From Eshraghiella sp051880035 (GTDB lineage: Bacteria; Bacillota; Clostridia; Lachnospirales; Lachnospiraceae), in assembly GCA_051880035.1 (NCBI GenBank), contig JBJENE010000004.1, forward strand, positions 11,402 through 75,401: DNA of 64,000 nucleotides, given 5' to 3'. Positions 52,134 through 61,568 of the stretch are shown piece by piece. How positions within the stretch are numbered: position 1 is the first letter of the stretch; each line of letters opens with the position of its first letter. The notes under the pieces were generated by a model. It did not search any database. It worked only from the letters and a program-made list of their open reading frames with translations, and had not been told where the DNA came from. The position numbers and the translations under genes were made by a program.

Positions 52134-53666
52134 TTATTCTTCTTCAGTCTCGTCTTCTGTAGTCTCATCTTCTGCAGTCTCATCTTCTGCAGTCTCGTCT
52201 TTAGAATCATCCTTATTGCCGGCATCTGTCTTACTCTCTTCTTTGGATAAGTCAGGCAGATCCTCTGAAAATTCCCAATCATATGATTCTTCATTTGCGA
52301 CAACGACTGAGTCATAGAGTGTCTTTCCGTCAACATAACCGATAAGAGTATAATACTGATCTTCAACTTCAATTGTTCCGAGTGTGCTCAGATAAGAATT
52401 ATATCCAAATTCGCCCTCGCTATCATATCTGATATTATCTATTTCAACAGGCACATAAATATCAGTAGGATCAAAATCTCCGTCAGTACTTGATACCTTT
52501 GCAGAGAAAACCATAACCATTACATTCTGGGTATAGCTTGAGTCCTTAGGGATTGCAAGCATTGCACCCACATAGCTTATGTCGGAAATCGTTGCATAAT
52601 AATCTTTCCATTCATAATCATCAATGATTTCTTCTCTTGCTGCTTCCTTAAGTTCTGTAAGGTCGCTTTCGGAAAGGTCTGAAATGGTTGAAATATAATA
52701 TGCAATACCCTCAACAGTATATTCCTTGGAAGTTTCTGTGAATCTGTATCCTTTGCTGAGAGCATATTCGGCATCATCTTCACTGACGGTAAGTGTAATT
52801 ACATCACCGTTTTTCAGTCCGCTGTTCTTATCAAATGAAAAGCTGCAGTATCTTACATAATCAATAGATGAATTATTATTGTAGTATGCATATCCGTCAG
52901 GTGCTGTTCCTGAAAATTCCACGGTAATGTCATCAAACGGATTAACATCCTGAATAGGTTCAAGTCCTTCAACTGTGTATTCTAACTTACAGTTAGTGAA
53001 ACGGACTTTATTCTTCTTCATTAATTCCTCATCATATGTAATTGTAACAACTACTTCATCCCCGTTAGAAAGCTCTTCTTCCGGTTCTACTTCGATTTCT
53101 ATACTTTCATAGAAGTCTTTGAGTGTATTGTAATATGTCTTTTTATTATAGAGACGGGTCATTTCTTCCGAATCATCCGGATCGTATCCCTGAACAGTTA
53201 CAACTTTCTTAATAAGTTCACTATAATCCAGTTCAACATCTGCTCTTCCCGCAGTGTCATAACCTTCAAAGGTTACTTCAACATATTTACCTACATCAAT
53301 CTTGCTCTTCTGGTATTTAACTACACATACAACAGCAATAATTGCTCCGACAACTACAAGTGCGGCTGCAATGATGATAATCAGAAGTTTAACATTAAAA
53401 GGCTTTTTAGGCTTTGGCTGTTCAACATTCTGTCCCGGTCCGTACATTGGCTGGGCTGTTCCATACACCGGCTGGGCTGCTCCCTGTGGCTGCTGTGGTG
53501 TTCCATACACCGGCTGGGCTGCTTCCGGTACAGGCTGTGGTGTTACTACAGGCTCCGGCTGTGGTGCTGCTGCCGGTGTCGGCTGTGATTCCATTGGTGT
53601 TCCGCATTTGGTACAAAATCTTCCGCCTTCGGATATTTCTGCACCGCAATTTCTACAAAAAGGCAT
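52134..53666 (-). CDS. Zinc-ribbon membrane protein with acidic repeat tail
   Basis: A 510-residue protein: an N-terminal zinc ribbon (CRNCGAEISEGGRFCTKCG), a Pro/Gln/Ala-rich linker with repeated AQPVYG units (residues 30-85), one transmembrane helix (LLIIIIAAALVVVGAIIAVV), and a large outside part with repeated beta domains each starting with a YVEVTFEGYDTAG- or DITVEFSGTAPDG-like strand. The last 20 residues repeat DETAE/DETTE, encoded by a 15-bp tandem repeat. Such ribbon-linker-helix proteins are common in Lachnospiraceae with unknown function; a sensing or stress role is possible. The start follows GGGAGG. Confidence 0.75.
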   Translation of the reverse strand: MPFCRNCGAEISEGGRFCTKCGTPMESQPTPAAAPQPEPVVTPQPVPEAAQPVYGTPQQPQGAAQPVYGTAQPMYGPGQNVEQPKPKKPFNVKLLIIIIAAALVVVGAIIAVVCVVKYQKSKIDVGKYVEVTFEGYDTAGRADVELDYSELIKKVVTVQGYDPDDSEEMTRLYNKKTYYNTLKDFYESIEIEVEPEEELSNGDEVVVTITYDEELMKKNKVRFTNCKLEYTVEGLEPIQDVNPFDDITVEFSGTAPDGYAYYNNNSSIDYVRYCSFSFDKNSGLKNGDVITLTVSEDDAEYALSKGYRFTETSKEYTVEGIAYYISTISDLSESDLTELKEAAREEIIDDYEWKDYYATISDISYVGAMLAIPKDSSYTQNVMVMVFSAKVSSTDGDFDPTDIYVPVEIDNIRYDSEGEFGYNSYLSTLGTIEVEDQYYTLIGYVDGKTLYDSVVVANEESYDWEFSEDLPDLSKEESKTDAGNKDDSKDETAEDETAEDETTEDETEEE

Positions 53667-53729
53667 TTCTTAATCCTCCCTTGAGTTCTTTTGTTATGAG
53701 CATCATTTTATACATTTTATTCCAATTCG

Positions 53730-54626
53730 TCAAGTCGTGATGAATGTATTATATCTGAATCTTCTTAATCTTTGCTCAGTTTTTACAGCATTATCAAGTT
53801 TTTTATACGCACCGACCTGAACTTTATATAAAGGGTCGTTATAAATGATAAATGCAGGAAATCCTTCTGAGGTAAGAGAACTGAGAAGTCTTTCCGCATT
53901 TTCCTTAACCCTGAATGCTCCTACCTGGACTCTGTAGAGTTTTTCGCATACGCATGCCGGTTCTTTTTCCTCTTCCCACATTATAGGTGTTTTGCGTTCT
54001 TCGCTAAGTCCCCTGTATGGGTCCGTTTCTTCATATTCACTGTAGTAACCAGTATTTTCATCAGGTTCTGTCTGCATAACCTTTGCAGAAACCTCTTCGC
54101 CATATCCTATGCCCTCAATTATTCCGTCCGCTATTGCTCTGGCAATTTCCTGAAACTGTGAGTCAAATTTCTCATTATCTGCCGAATTGTTAATAAATCC
54201 GGTTTCAATAAGTACAGCAGGCATTTTGGTTCTTTTAAGTACCACAAGATTAGGTCTTTCCACAACTCCAAGGTCTTTAAATCCCAAATCTACAAGATTA
54301 TTCTGGATAGCATTGGCAAGTCTTTCTTTGGCTCCGCCTTTGCTGTAAATAAGTGTCTGTACTCCTGTTGCCTTTTCCGGTGTTTCGCTGGAATTTCTAT
54401 GGAATGATACAAAATAATCTGCTCCTGCCTCATTTCCTTCGGTAGCTTTCTTAAAAGGAGTCTCATAAATATCGTTTGTTCTTGTGTAGACTACATTTAT
54501 TCCTCTCTGTTCAAGAATGTCTCCTACCGCCTTCGCAAGCGCAAGATTATCATCCTTTTCCTGTCTGCCGTTATATACGGCTCCCGGGTCACTTCCCCCG
54601 TGACCTGCATCTAAAGCAATAAGCAT
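53730..54626 (-). CDS. N-acetylmuramoyl-L-alanine amidase with SPOR domain
   Basis: A 298-residue zinc amidase (Amidase_3, CwlD/AmiC type) that cuts the bond between muramic acid and the peptide stem. Zinc ligands: His9 (DAGHGG), Glu23 and His76 (VSFHRNSS); the catalytic Glu141 lies in VLIETGFINN. Residues 225-298 contain two SPOR-like stretches (YRVQVGAFRVKENAERLL and YKVQVGAYKKLDNAVKTE) that bind stripped glycan. No signal peptide is visible, so it may act in the mother cell during sporulation or be exported by another route. Confidence 0.92.
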   Translation of the reverse strand: MLIALDAGHGGSDPGAVYNGRQEKDDNLALAKAVGDILEQRGINVVYTRTNDIYETPFKKATEGNEAGADYFVSFHRNSSETPEKATGVQTLIYSKGGAKERLANAIQNNLVDLGFKDLGVVERPNLVVLKRTKMPAVLIETGFINNSADNEKFDSQFQEIARAIADGIIEGIGYGEEVSAKVMQTEPDENTGYYSEYEETDPYRGLSEERKTPIMWEEEKEPACVCEKLYRVQVGAFRVKENAERLLSSLTSEGFPAFIIYNDPLYKVQVGAYKKLDNAVKTEQRLRRFRYNTFITT

Positions 54627-54691
54627 ATTATACCATCCTTCGCAACGCTCTATGGCAGTTGCATAAAAACTATGGTATAAGATATGCCCGA

Positions 54692-54726
54692 TAAAAAGAA
54701 AAGTTGCATAAAATTAATTATGCAAC
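54692..54726 (-). terminator. Terminator of the hflX-thyA-folA operon
   Basis: On the minus strand GTTGCATAA (54718-54726) pairs with TTATGCAAC (54703-54711) around a six-base loop, followed by TTTTCTTTTT. Confidence 0.88.
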
Positions 54727-54765
54727 GCTCTTTAATATCTTATTATAAAATATGCTCCGGCAGGT

Positions 54766-54903
54766 TTATGACCATGCACGAAGTGCCCAGATTGCAAGTG
54801 CCAGCACAACAAGGCTGATTGCCATCTTGACAACAAACTTCATCATTATATTTTTCTTTTCTTCAGGAGTATAATCACCATTGTTTTTTGTTTTTTTTGC
54901 CAT
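54766..54903 (-). CDS. Small single-pass membrane protein (45 residues)
   Basis: A short open frame starting MAKKTKNNGDYTPEEKKNI, then a transmembrane helix (VVKMAISLVVLALAIWALRA) and stop. The ATG follows GAGGAAAG by six bases and begins three bases after the folA stop, and the frame ends just before the operon terminator. Tight spacing, ribosome site and a clean membrane segment support a real gene. Function unknown; a similar tail-anchored small protein after folA may exist in relatives. Confidence 0.75.
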   Translation of the reverse strand: MAKKTKNNGDYTPEEKKNIMMKFVVKMAISLVVLALAIWALRAWS

Positions 54904-54906
54904 ACT

Positions 54907-55401
54907 TTACTTTGCTTTCCTCTCGTATTTTATAAATTCATATAATAAGTCAAAATATGTTCTTTCATCACTTGTATCGGTGATTTTCCATTCTTCGTCT
55001 TTATCCAGATTAGGGAAATAAGCATCTGCCTGATACGAATAATCAATCTTCGTAATATGTGCAGTATCGCAAAGCGGCAGCATCTGACGGTATATTGACT
55101 CTCCGCCTATTACATATATATCCTCTGAAGCATAATCTGAGGCAGCTTCAATGGCTTCATCTATACTGTGTACTACCACGGCTCCTTCTGCTTTGTAATT
55201 ACTGTCTCCTGTAATCACTATATTAAGTCTGTTTTTGAGTGGTCTTTTACCCGGAAAGCTCTCAAGAGTCTTACGCCCCATGATTACAGCCTTTCCTGTA
55301 GTGGTTTCACGAAACCATTTCTGGTCTTCCGGTATCCTTACAAGCAGTTCGTTCCGATATCCTATGGCCCAGTTTCTGTCAACAGCTGCAATTAAATTCA
55401 T
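54907..55401 (-). CDS. folA: Dihydrofolate reductase
   Basis: A 164-residue enzyme regenerating tetrahydrofolate with NADPH. Motifs: NLIAAVDRNWAIGYRNELLV at the start (active-site region with the WAIG turn), KAVIMGRKTLESFPGKRPL (cofactor loop) and VIGGESIYRQMLPLCD. It directly follows thyA (14 bp), the classic pair since ThyA consumes methylene-THF and releases dihydrofolate. Length normal. Confidence 0.97.
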   Translation of the reverse strand: MNLIAAVDRNWAIGYRNELLVRIPEDQKWFRETTTGKAVIMGRKTLESFPGKRPLKNRLNIVITGDSNYKAEGAVVVHSIDEAIEAASDYASEDIYVIGGESIYRQMLPLCDTAHITKIDYSYQADAYFPNLDKDEEWKITDTSDERTYFDLLYEFIKYERKAK

Positions 55402-55415
55402 ATCTTTTCTCCAAT

Positions 55416-56264
55416 CTATATTGCCACAGGTATATTTTCAACCTGAGGTCCCGTAATATAATTTTCCAGTGAAACATCATTCCTGGTAAACTGATAAAAA
55501 TCCTTAACATCCGGATTAAGCTTAAACACAGGAGCATCGTAAACCGGCCTTGAAATCAGTTCTTTAACAATAGGAATATGTCTGTCATAAATATGTGCAT
55601 CGGCAATTACATGAACAAGTTCTCCCACATACATGTCGCATACCTGGGCAAGCATATGAACAAGCACGGCATACTGAACCACATTCCAGTTATTGGCAGT
55701 AAGCACATCCTGGGAACGCTGATTTAAGATGGCATTAAGCGTTAATTTGTCTTCTCCTTTACGCTGCGTAACATTAAATGTCATACTGTAGGCACATGGA
55801 TAAAGATTCATTTCATGCAGATCCTGATGGACATAAATGTTTGTCATGATTCTTCTGCTGAACGGATTGTTTTTGAGGTCATAAATGACACGGTCCACCT
55901 GATCCATCATGCCTTCTTTATATTGGTGCTTAACACCCATCTGGTATCCGTATGCTTTGCCTATGGAGCCTGTCTCATCAGCCCAGGCATCCCATATATG
56001 GCTGTGAAGATCATTTACATTGTTGGACTTTAACTGCCATATCCATAAAAGCTCATCCGTTGCACTCTTTAAGGCAGTCTTACGAAGTGTTATGATTGGA
56101 AATTCCTTACGGAGGTCATATCTGTTAACAACACCGAACTTCTTAATGGTGTATGCCAGGCTTCCGTCCTCCCAGTGAGGGCGCACCTTTTCACCTTCGG
56201 TACTTACTCCGTTTTCAAGAATATCCTTGCACATATCAATAAAAACTTTATCTGCGTAGCTCAT
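55416..56264 (-). CDS. thyA: Thymidylate synthase (ThyA type)
   Basis: A 282-residue enzyme methylating dUMP to dTMP with methylene-THF. The active-site cysteine lies in NLYPCAYSMTFNV, after the phosphate-binding pair RRIMTNIYVHQDL; the nucleotide motif is LTANNWNVVQYAVLVHML and the late segment HVIADAHIYDRHI. The sequence is closer to the phage/Firmicute branch than to E. coli. Paired with folA downstream and hflX upstream (11 bp). Confidence 0.95.
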   Translation of the reverse strand: MSYADKVFIDMCKDILENGVSTEGEKVRPHWEDGSLAYTIKKFGVVNRYDLRKEFPIITLRKTALKSATDELLWIWQLKSNNVNDLHSHIWDAWADETGSIGKAYGYQMGVKHQYKEGMMDQVDRVIYDLKNNPFSRRIMTNIYVHQDLHEMNLYPCAYSMTFNVTQRKGEDKLTLNAILNQRSQDVLTANNWNVVQYAVLVHMLAQVCDMYVGELVHVIADAHIYDRHIPIVKELISRPVYDAPVFKLNPDVKDFYQFTRNDVSLENYITGPQVENIPVAI

Positions 56265-56275
56265 ATATTTCTCCC

Positions 56276-57514
56276 TTATCTGACTTTTTCGTATATTTCA
56301 ACAGGAACATATGCCTTAACTTCTATTCCGGTCGAAATGTATTCTTCACTGAGAAGCTGTCCGTATTTGCGGATTAAGGCAATCTTGGCGGCTTCCTCAT
56401 AGGAAAATATCTTTTCAAGGTATATTTTACTCTCACGAAGAACAGTTTCCACCGTATCCTTAAGTTCATCTATTCCGATTCCTTCTCTGGCGGAAATATT
56501 GACCGTATGCCCTGCCCTGAAATCTCTTAATACCGGAATTACTTCCAGCTTGTCTATTTTGTTAAATGCGGTAATTATCGGTTTATCTCCGACTCCCAGC
56601 TTCTCTAAGGTATCATATACTACATGCATCTGGGCATCCATATCCGGATTTGAAGCGTCCACAACATGAATAATTATATCGGAATACACTGCTTCTTCAA
56701 GTGTGCTTCTGAACGCTTCCACAAGCTGATGAGGCAGTTTGCTTATAAATCCTACGGTATCAGTCATAAGCACCTGCTGCCCGCTGTCAAGCTTCAGATT
56801 TCTGGTAGTAGGATCAAGTGTGGCAAACAGCTTATCCTCCTCCATAACTCCTGCATCCGTAAGCGTATTGAGAAGAGTGGACTTGCCGGCATTAGTATAT
56901 CCCACAATGGCAACCACCGGAATTCCTGTACGGCTTCTCTGATTTCTTGTCAGTTCCCTGTGGGTAACAACATCCTCCAGCTCCCTTTTAAGCTGGGCCA
57001 TACGCTGCTGTATAAGACGCCTGTCCATCTCAAGCTTTGTCTCTCCGGGACCCCTGGTACCGATACCTCCTCCAAGACGGGAAAGGGAATTTCTGAGTCC
57101 CACAAGTCTTGACGCCCTGTATTTAAGCTGCGCCAGTTCAACCTGAATCTTACCTTCATTGGTATTGGCTCTTGATGCAAAAATATCAAGTATTACCAAT
57201 GTCCTGTCCATAACCTTTATTTCAAGTTCTTCCAAAAGATTGGCCATCTGTGCCGACGAAAGTTCATCATCACAGATAACTCCTGTGGCATCGTATTCAA
57301 AAACAGCCTGCCTGAGTTCTTCTATTTTACCTTTGCCGATATATGTTTTGGGATTAACAGCTTCACGATTCTGAATAATTCGTGCAACAGAAAGGGCACC
57401 CGCAGTGGATGCCAGTTCTTCTAATTCATTTAATGATTCTTCTACCCGTTCATGTTCTGACAGCCTGACCGCCACCAGTATTACTCTTTCCTGTATCTGT
57501 CTGGTATCAATCAT
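56276..57514 (-). CDS. hflX: GTPase HflX
   Basis: A 412-residue ribosome-associated GTPase that splits stalled or hibernating ribosomes. The N-terminal HflX domain includes YIGKGKIEELRQAVFEYDAT and DRTLVILDIFASRANTNEGK; GTPase motifs are VAIVGYTNAGKSTLLNTL (G1), DPTTRN (G2 region), LMTDTVGFISKLPH (G3) and ITAFNKIDKLE (G4). The ATG at 57514 has GGAG six bases upstream; an ATG four codons earlier lacks a good site. Between the TPR lipoprotein and thyA. Confidence 0.93.
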   Translation of the reverse strand: MIDTRQIQERVILVAVRLSEHERVEESLNELEELASTAGALSVARIIQNREAVNPKTYIGKGKIEELRQAVFEYDATGVICDDELSSAQMANLLEELEIKVMDRTLVILDIFASRANTNEGKIQVELAQLKYRASRLVGLRNSLSRLGGGIGTRGPGETKLEMDRRLIQQRMAQLKRELEDVVTHRELTRNQRSRTGIPVVAIVGYTNAGKSTLLNTLTDAGVMEEDKLFATLDPTTRNLKLDSGQQVLMTDTVGFISKLPHQLVEAFRSTLEEAVYSDIIIHVVDASNPDMDAQMHVVYDTLEKLGVGDKPIITAFNKIDKLEVIPVLRDFRAGHTVNISAREGIGIDELKDTVETVLRESKIYLEKIFSYEEAAKIALIRKYGQLLSEEYISTGIEVKAYVPVEIYEKVR

Positions 57515-57527
57515 ATTATTCTCCATT

Positions 57528-58676
57528 TCAGCGGGACATCAGGAATTCATATTCCTTCATTGCATTCGGATCATTTGGATACTTTGAAAGATATGAAGCA
57601 AAAAGTTCCTCAGCCTTTTCAAAATCTCTAAGGTATTCATAGCATACCGCCTGATTATATAAAAGCTCCTGTTCGCATTCTGAATTCTTCATGCTTAAAC
57701 CTGTCTCAATATACACGAGAGCACTATCGTATTTGCCGCAATGTATAAGGTATGCGCCATACTGGTTATAAATTCCCGCATCATTCGGGTGCTTTCCGAG
57801 ATACTCCTCATACAGGCTGTCGGCTTCCGCATAATTCTCCAGTGCTTCATATGTCATGGCAAGGTAATATGCCGCTTCCTTATCTCCGCTGTTATATGCA
57901 TCCAGAAGTGCATCCTCTGCCTTCTCGTATTCTCCGAGATTATAGTATGCCTTACCTGATAATAATTTATCCTCACTGTCCATATCAAGAAGTCTCTTAA
58001 GATATGACTCTCCTCTGTCAATATATCCTGCTTCAACGAAATTATTGTACATATTACAATATGTCTCAAAACATTCATCTTCTATATCAAGAGAACTTTC
58101 ATAATCAAGTGCGGCATTATTCTCGTCTTTAAGCTTAATATATGCCGTTCCCCTGAGATAATAGAGTTCTGCCTTATCCGCTTTACCTGCATCGGATATG
58201 AGTTTGGTGTAGCTGTTCACGGCACCCTCATAATCCTTAAGATGATACTGGCAGGATGCATAATATTTCAACGCATCCATATATATTTCATCATGACTCG
58301 ATGACACATCCATAGCCTTCTTCATCTGTTCCATGGATGAATTGTAATCCTTCTGTCTGAAATAGATAATTCCTTTACCGCGATATGCATCAACACATTC
58401 GTCATCATAAGAAATTGCGCTGTCAAAACTGTTAAGAGCCCCTTCATAATCAAGAGTCTCTATCTGTGCCATACCAAGATACACCAGATAGTCTGCATTA
58501 TCAGGGTCTGACTTGACAGCCTTTTCAAAATATTCCTCAGCCTCTGAGAATCTGGAATCGTTAAAACATTTGATTCCCTCGTCACAATAAGAATTTCCGT
58601 CTTTGCCGCAACCGGTAAAAAGACATGCCGATAAAGCACCTGCAAGTGCCAGATTTATAATAAAATATTTCTTCAT
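57528..58676 (-). CDS. TPR-repeat lipoprotein
   Basis: A 382-residue exported lipoprotein with lipobox LFTGC, followed almost entirely by tetratricopeptide repeats of 34 residues, for example FSEAEEYFEKAVKSDPDNAD and YEKAEDALLDAYNSGDKEAA; about ten repeats can be counted. TPR arrays bind other proteins. The gene starts an operon with hflX, thyA and folA. Partners are unknown; the combination with hflX may be positional only. Confidence 0.85.
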   Translation of the reverse strand: MKKYFIINLALAGALSACLFTGCGKDGNSYCDEGIKCFNDSRFSEAEEYFEKAVKSDPDNADYLVYLGMAQIETLDYEGALNSFDSAISYDDECVDAYRGKGIIYFRQKDYNSSMEQMKKAMDVSSSHDEIYMDALKYYASCQYHLKDYEGAVNSYTKLISDAGKADKAELYYLRGTAYIKLKDENNAALDYESSLDIEDECFETYCNMYNNFVEAGYIDRGESYLKRLLDMDSEDKLLSGKAYYNLGEYEKAEDALLDAYNSGDKEAAYYLAMTYEALENYAEADSLYEEYLGKHPNDAGIYNQYGAYLIHCGKYDSALVYIETGLSMKNSECEQELLYNQAVCYEYLRDFEKAEELFASYLSKYPNDPNAMKEYEFLMSR

Positions 58677-58753
58677 TACTTACTCCAAACCATAACATTC
58701 ATTGATACGGTATCATCATATCGTACAGAGTAATTGTATCATAGAAACATTAT

Positions 58754-59353
58754 TCATACAATCCCATATTTCTCCACTATGCGGTTTATTTTTCTGCCGA
58801 AAGGTTTTTCAAGGGCCAGTAAAAATATAATATTTGATACTGCATATATTATTGTATAAGGAACCGCCGTTCCTATGGCTGTAAGATAGAATCCGAAAGA
58901 CCACTCTCCCAATGTCCACAACACGGTGTATATATCCATAAGGAGCGAAAATAAAACTCCCGAGGCGGCACCCCATAACAATGTGATTACCGGACTTTTC
59001 TTTAACTGTTTTGCAAAAACACCCGAAACAACTCCTATTCCTCCCCACACCAGAATCTGAAACGGGGTCCACGGTCCCTGCCCAAAATAGAAGTTGGATA
59101 TCAGCGCTGTAAGTGCCCCGCAGAAAAATCCCCCATCCATTCCCATATACATTCCGGCAATTATTACTATTGCGGTTACCGGTTTAAATCCCGGAACCGG
59201 GGCAAAAACAAACCTGCCGGCAACAGATACGGCAGTCAGCACACCTATAACGGTAAGTTTTCTGATGCTGATTTTTTTCTTTTCAAAAATAATAAACAGA
59301 ACGGCACAGAGTATTACCACACTCCACACCATTATCAATGCGGTTGTCTTCAT
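58754..59353 (-). CDS. ECF transporter S component (substrate-binding), probably corrinoid-related
   Basis: A 199-residue membrane protein with about six helices, the size and layout of ECF S components. Characteristic stretches are GRFVFAPVPGFKPVTAIVII, MGMDGGFFCGALTALISNFY and FGQGPWTPFQILVWGGIGVV, a pattern seen in S proteins annotated near cobalamin or related vitamin genes. It overlaps the A-A gene by four bases, so it is a dedicated-module (group I) S protein with its own energising subunits. The substrate is not proven by sequence; a cobalamin/corrinoid is inferred from the transcobalamin-like proteins in the same operon. Confidence 0.8.
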   Translation of the reverse strand: MKTTALIMVWSVVILCAVLFIIFEKKKISIRKLTVIGVLTAVSVAGRFVFAPVPGFKPVTAIVIIAGMYMGMDGGFFCGALTALISNFYFGQGPWTPFQILVWGGIGVVSGVFAKQLKKSPVITLLWGAASGVLFSLLMDIYTVLWTLGEWSFGFYLTAIGTAVPYTIIYAVSNIIFLLALEKPFGRKINRIVEKYGIV

Positions 59354-60807
59354 TCTATGCCAAGTACCTCCAATGCCTCCTGTACCGTAATCACCGAGTC
59401 ATCTTTATCCGAGAAAATCCTTGCCACAGGTGTGGTATAAAATGAATTTCCTTTAAAAAATTTCTCCGGCGTACCACATGCCGATATCCTGCCTCCGAAC
59501 AAAAGACCTATCCTGTCCGCCGTTTCGGCAGCAAAACTCATATCATGGGTAATGATAAGAATGGTAACACCCTCGGCCTTTAATTCTTTAAGCCTTGCCA
59601 CAAGGTTATGTTTTTCATACCCGTCAAGGTATTTTGCCGGCTCGTCAAGGATAAGAAGAGAAGGGGTTTGGGCCATGATAAGATCAAGTGCAAGTTTTTG
59701 CTTTTCACCACCGCTTAAATCATACGGATGCATCTGCTCCCCGTCCTTTTCATATGAATCCTCTGTAAAATGGCATGTCACATCCTGAAACAGTATGGCA
59801 CAGTTCTCATAAGGCGATTTGATTCTCTTACCGAAAGCCTTTATTGTTCCGCTGTACGGTCTGTAATAACCTGCAGCAAGAAGGGCCGCTGTGGTTTTGC
59901 CTGAGCCGTTTTCTCCGGCAAGCGCAAATATTTCGCCTTTCATAATTTGCAGATTCAGCGAGGAAAGTATTAATCCTGAAAATTTATCGTATCCAAAAGA
60001 GACATTGCTAAACTCCAGCGCCGTGCAGGAAGTCTCTTTTCCTGTATCACCCGATTTCCCTGCATTTAAAGTCCCCTCGTATTTGGCAAGCATTTTTCTG
60101 CCTTCCGATACGGTAAACGGCAGCTCGTTTTCTTTATAAAAGACTCTTGCCGGCTCAGGAAGAAAATATCTGTATTTATTATCACTTACCAGAGATTGGG
60201 CTGTTTTTTTGGGTGTATCAGATATGATATGTCCATTTTCAATAAAACATACACGGTCCGCCGTTGCAAACAAATCATCCATTATGTGGCTTGCCATAAT
60301 CACGGTAATTCCAAGTCTCAAATTCAGATCCTTAACGATATTCAGAATTCTGTCCGCCATAACCGGGTCAAGCATGGCAAGGGGCTCATCTAAGAGCAGA
60401 ACTTTAGGATTGTCCGTCATGACAACCGCCAGATTAAGTAACTGTTTCTCTCCTCCCGACAGGGTTGATGTATCCCTTTCAATCCATCGGCTGATTCCAA
60501 AATAACCCGCCACTTCTCCGATTTTTTTCCATATTTCGGAATCAGGCAGTCCTTTTGCCGAAAGAACCGATGCAAGTTCTGACAATACTTTGTCGTGAAC
60601 CGTCTGGTTGTCCGGATTCTGCACAAGCATACCGGCTTTATCCGGCATCATTTCATAAAGCATTTTAAGAAATGTGGTTTTGCCGCTCTTATTGGCGCCG
60701 CAGACAAGGACAAATTCCCCGGATTCGATTGTGATATCCACATCCTTCAGAACCGTTTTCCCGGCATAACCATATGTTTTTTTCTCCACATGAATCTTAT
60801 CAGACAT
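59350..60807 (-). CDS. ECF transporter ATPase, two nucleotide-binding domains fused
   Basis: A 485-residue fusion of two EcfA-type ATPases. First half: Walker A GANKSGKTTF, signature LSGGEKQLLNLA, Walker B VLLLDEPLAMLD. Second half: GENGSGKTTA, LSGGEKQKLALD, LLILDEPAKYLD, then an H-loop TILIITHDMSFA. Both sites look intact. ECF importers normally use an A-A' dimer; here it is one chain. The start ATG follows AAGGAG and the gene overlaps ecfT by 61 bp and the S gene by 4 bp. Confidence 0.93.
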   Translation of the reverse strand: MSDKIHVEKKTYGYAGKTVLKDVDITIESGEFVLVCGANKSGKTTFLKMLYEMMPDKAGMLVQNPDNQTVHDKVLSELASVLSAKGLPDSEIWKKIGEVAGYFGISRWIERDTSTLSGGEKQLLNLAVVMTDNPKVLLLDEPLAMLDPVMADRILNIVKDLNLRLGITVIMASHIMDDLFATADRVCFIENGHIISDTPKKTAQSLVSDNKYRYFLPEPARVFYKENELPFTVSEGRKMLAKYEGTLNAGKSGDTGKETSCTALEFSNVSFGYDKFSGLILSSLNLQIMKGEIFALAGENGSGKTTAALLAAGYYRPYSGTIKAFGKRIKSPYENCAILFQDVTCHFTEDSYEKDGEQMHPYDLSGGEKQKLALDLIMAQTPSLLILDEPAKYLDGYEKHNLVARLKELKAEGVTILIITHDMSFAAETADRIGLLFGGRISACGTPEKFFKGNSFYTTPVARIFSDKDDSVITVQEALEVLGIE

Positions 60808-61568
60808 AACTGCTCCTTTCCGATGTATATTAACGGCATTCCGGCAAGAACGGCCATAAACACCAATCTGTATTTTTCAGGGAAAAAATACATTCCCTGA
60901 AGGATAATTACTACCCCAAGCATCACTGCATCTTCTAATCCAAACCGGTATACCGAAAAAATCCTTTTTGCTTTGTCATATTCCCTTGCTTCCATTAATC
61001 CTGCCGTCTCCATGCAGTTTTCCAACGCCCAGGTAAAAACGGCGGATAAAATTTTCATAAGTGATTCCTTATTTCCCCCGGTTTTATTATTGATGCGGGC
61101 TCCCATGCTGACTTTCCTGAATCTGTCAATATATCGGGGAACCATATTCATGATTAACGCTGTCAGAAGTCCTGTTTTGGGCATTCTTCTGAAAACAGCC
61201 ATTATTTTATCCCCGGTCATCATTTCGGAGAAAATACCGAACCATAAAATTACCACTGCAAACATTAATCCTGTAGCTGCTCCGTATTTCAGGGCCTCAA
61301 GGGTTACGGGATTTTTATTGATAAAGAAAAGCTCTGTAGCTCCTTCATGGGAGAAAACTCCATTGACAAGAGCCATAATAATTACCGATATGACAAGCAC
61401 CAAAACCTGCTTTACGGCTTTAACCCGCTTCGTAATAAGAAACAGAATAAAGCCCGCCAACCATGATACAAGGCTCATTCCCGGGTTTATTAAAAACATG
61501 TTGGGAATAAGGACTCCGGCAAAAAACACAAACAACACTACAGGATGAAGATTTTCAAATTTTCTCAT
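60747..61568 (-). CDS. ECF transporter transmembrane (T) component
   Basis: A 273-residue coupling subunit with five to six helices. Helical segments include VSWLAGFILFLITKRVKAVK and VLVISVIIMALVNGVFSHEG. The cytosolic coupling region has AFRRMPKTGLLTALIMNMVP and the family Ala-Arg-Gly-type segment METAGLMEAREYDKAKRIF. The C-terminus runs 61 bp into the ATPase gene. It completes S + A-A + T, so a full importer is encoded. Confidence 0.9.
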   Translation of the reverse strand: MRKFENLHPVVLFVFFAGVLIPNMFLINPGMSLVSWLAGFILFLITKRVKAVKQVLVLVISVIIMALVNGVFSHEGATELFFINKNPVTLEALKYGAATGLMFAVVILWFGIFSEMMTGDKIMAVFRRMPKTGLLTALIMNMVPRYIDRFRKVSMGARINNKTGGNKESLMKILSAVFTWALENCMETAGLMEAREYDKAKRIFSVYRFGLEDAVMLGVVIILQGMYFFPEKYRLVFMAVLAGMPLIYIGKEQLCLIRFMWRKKHMVMPGKRF

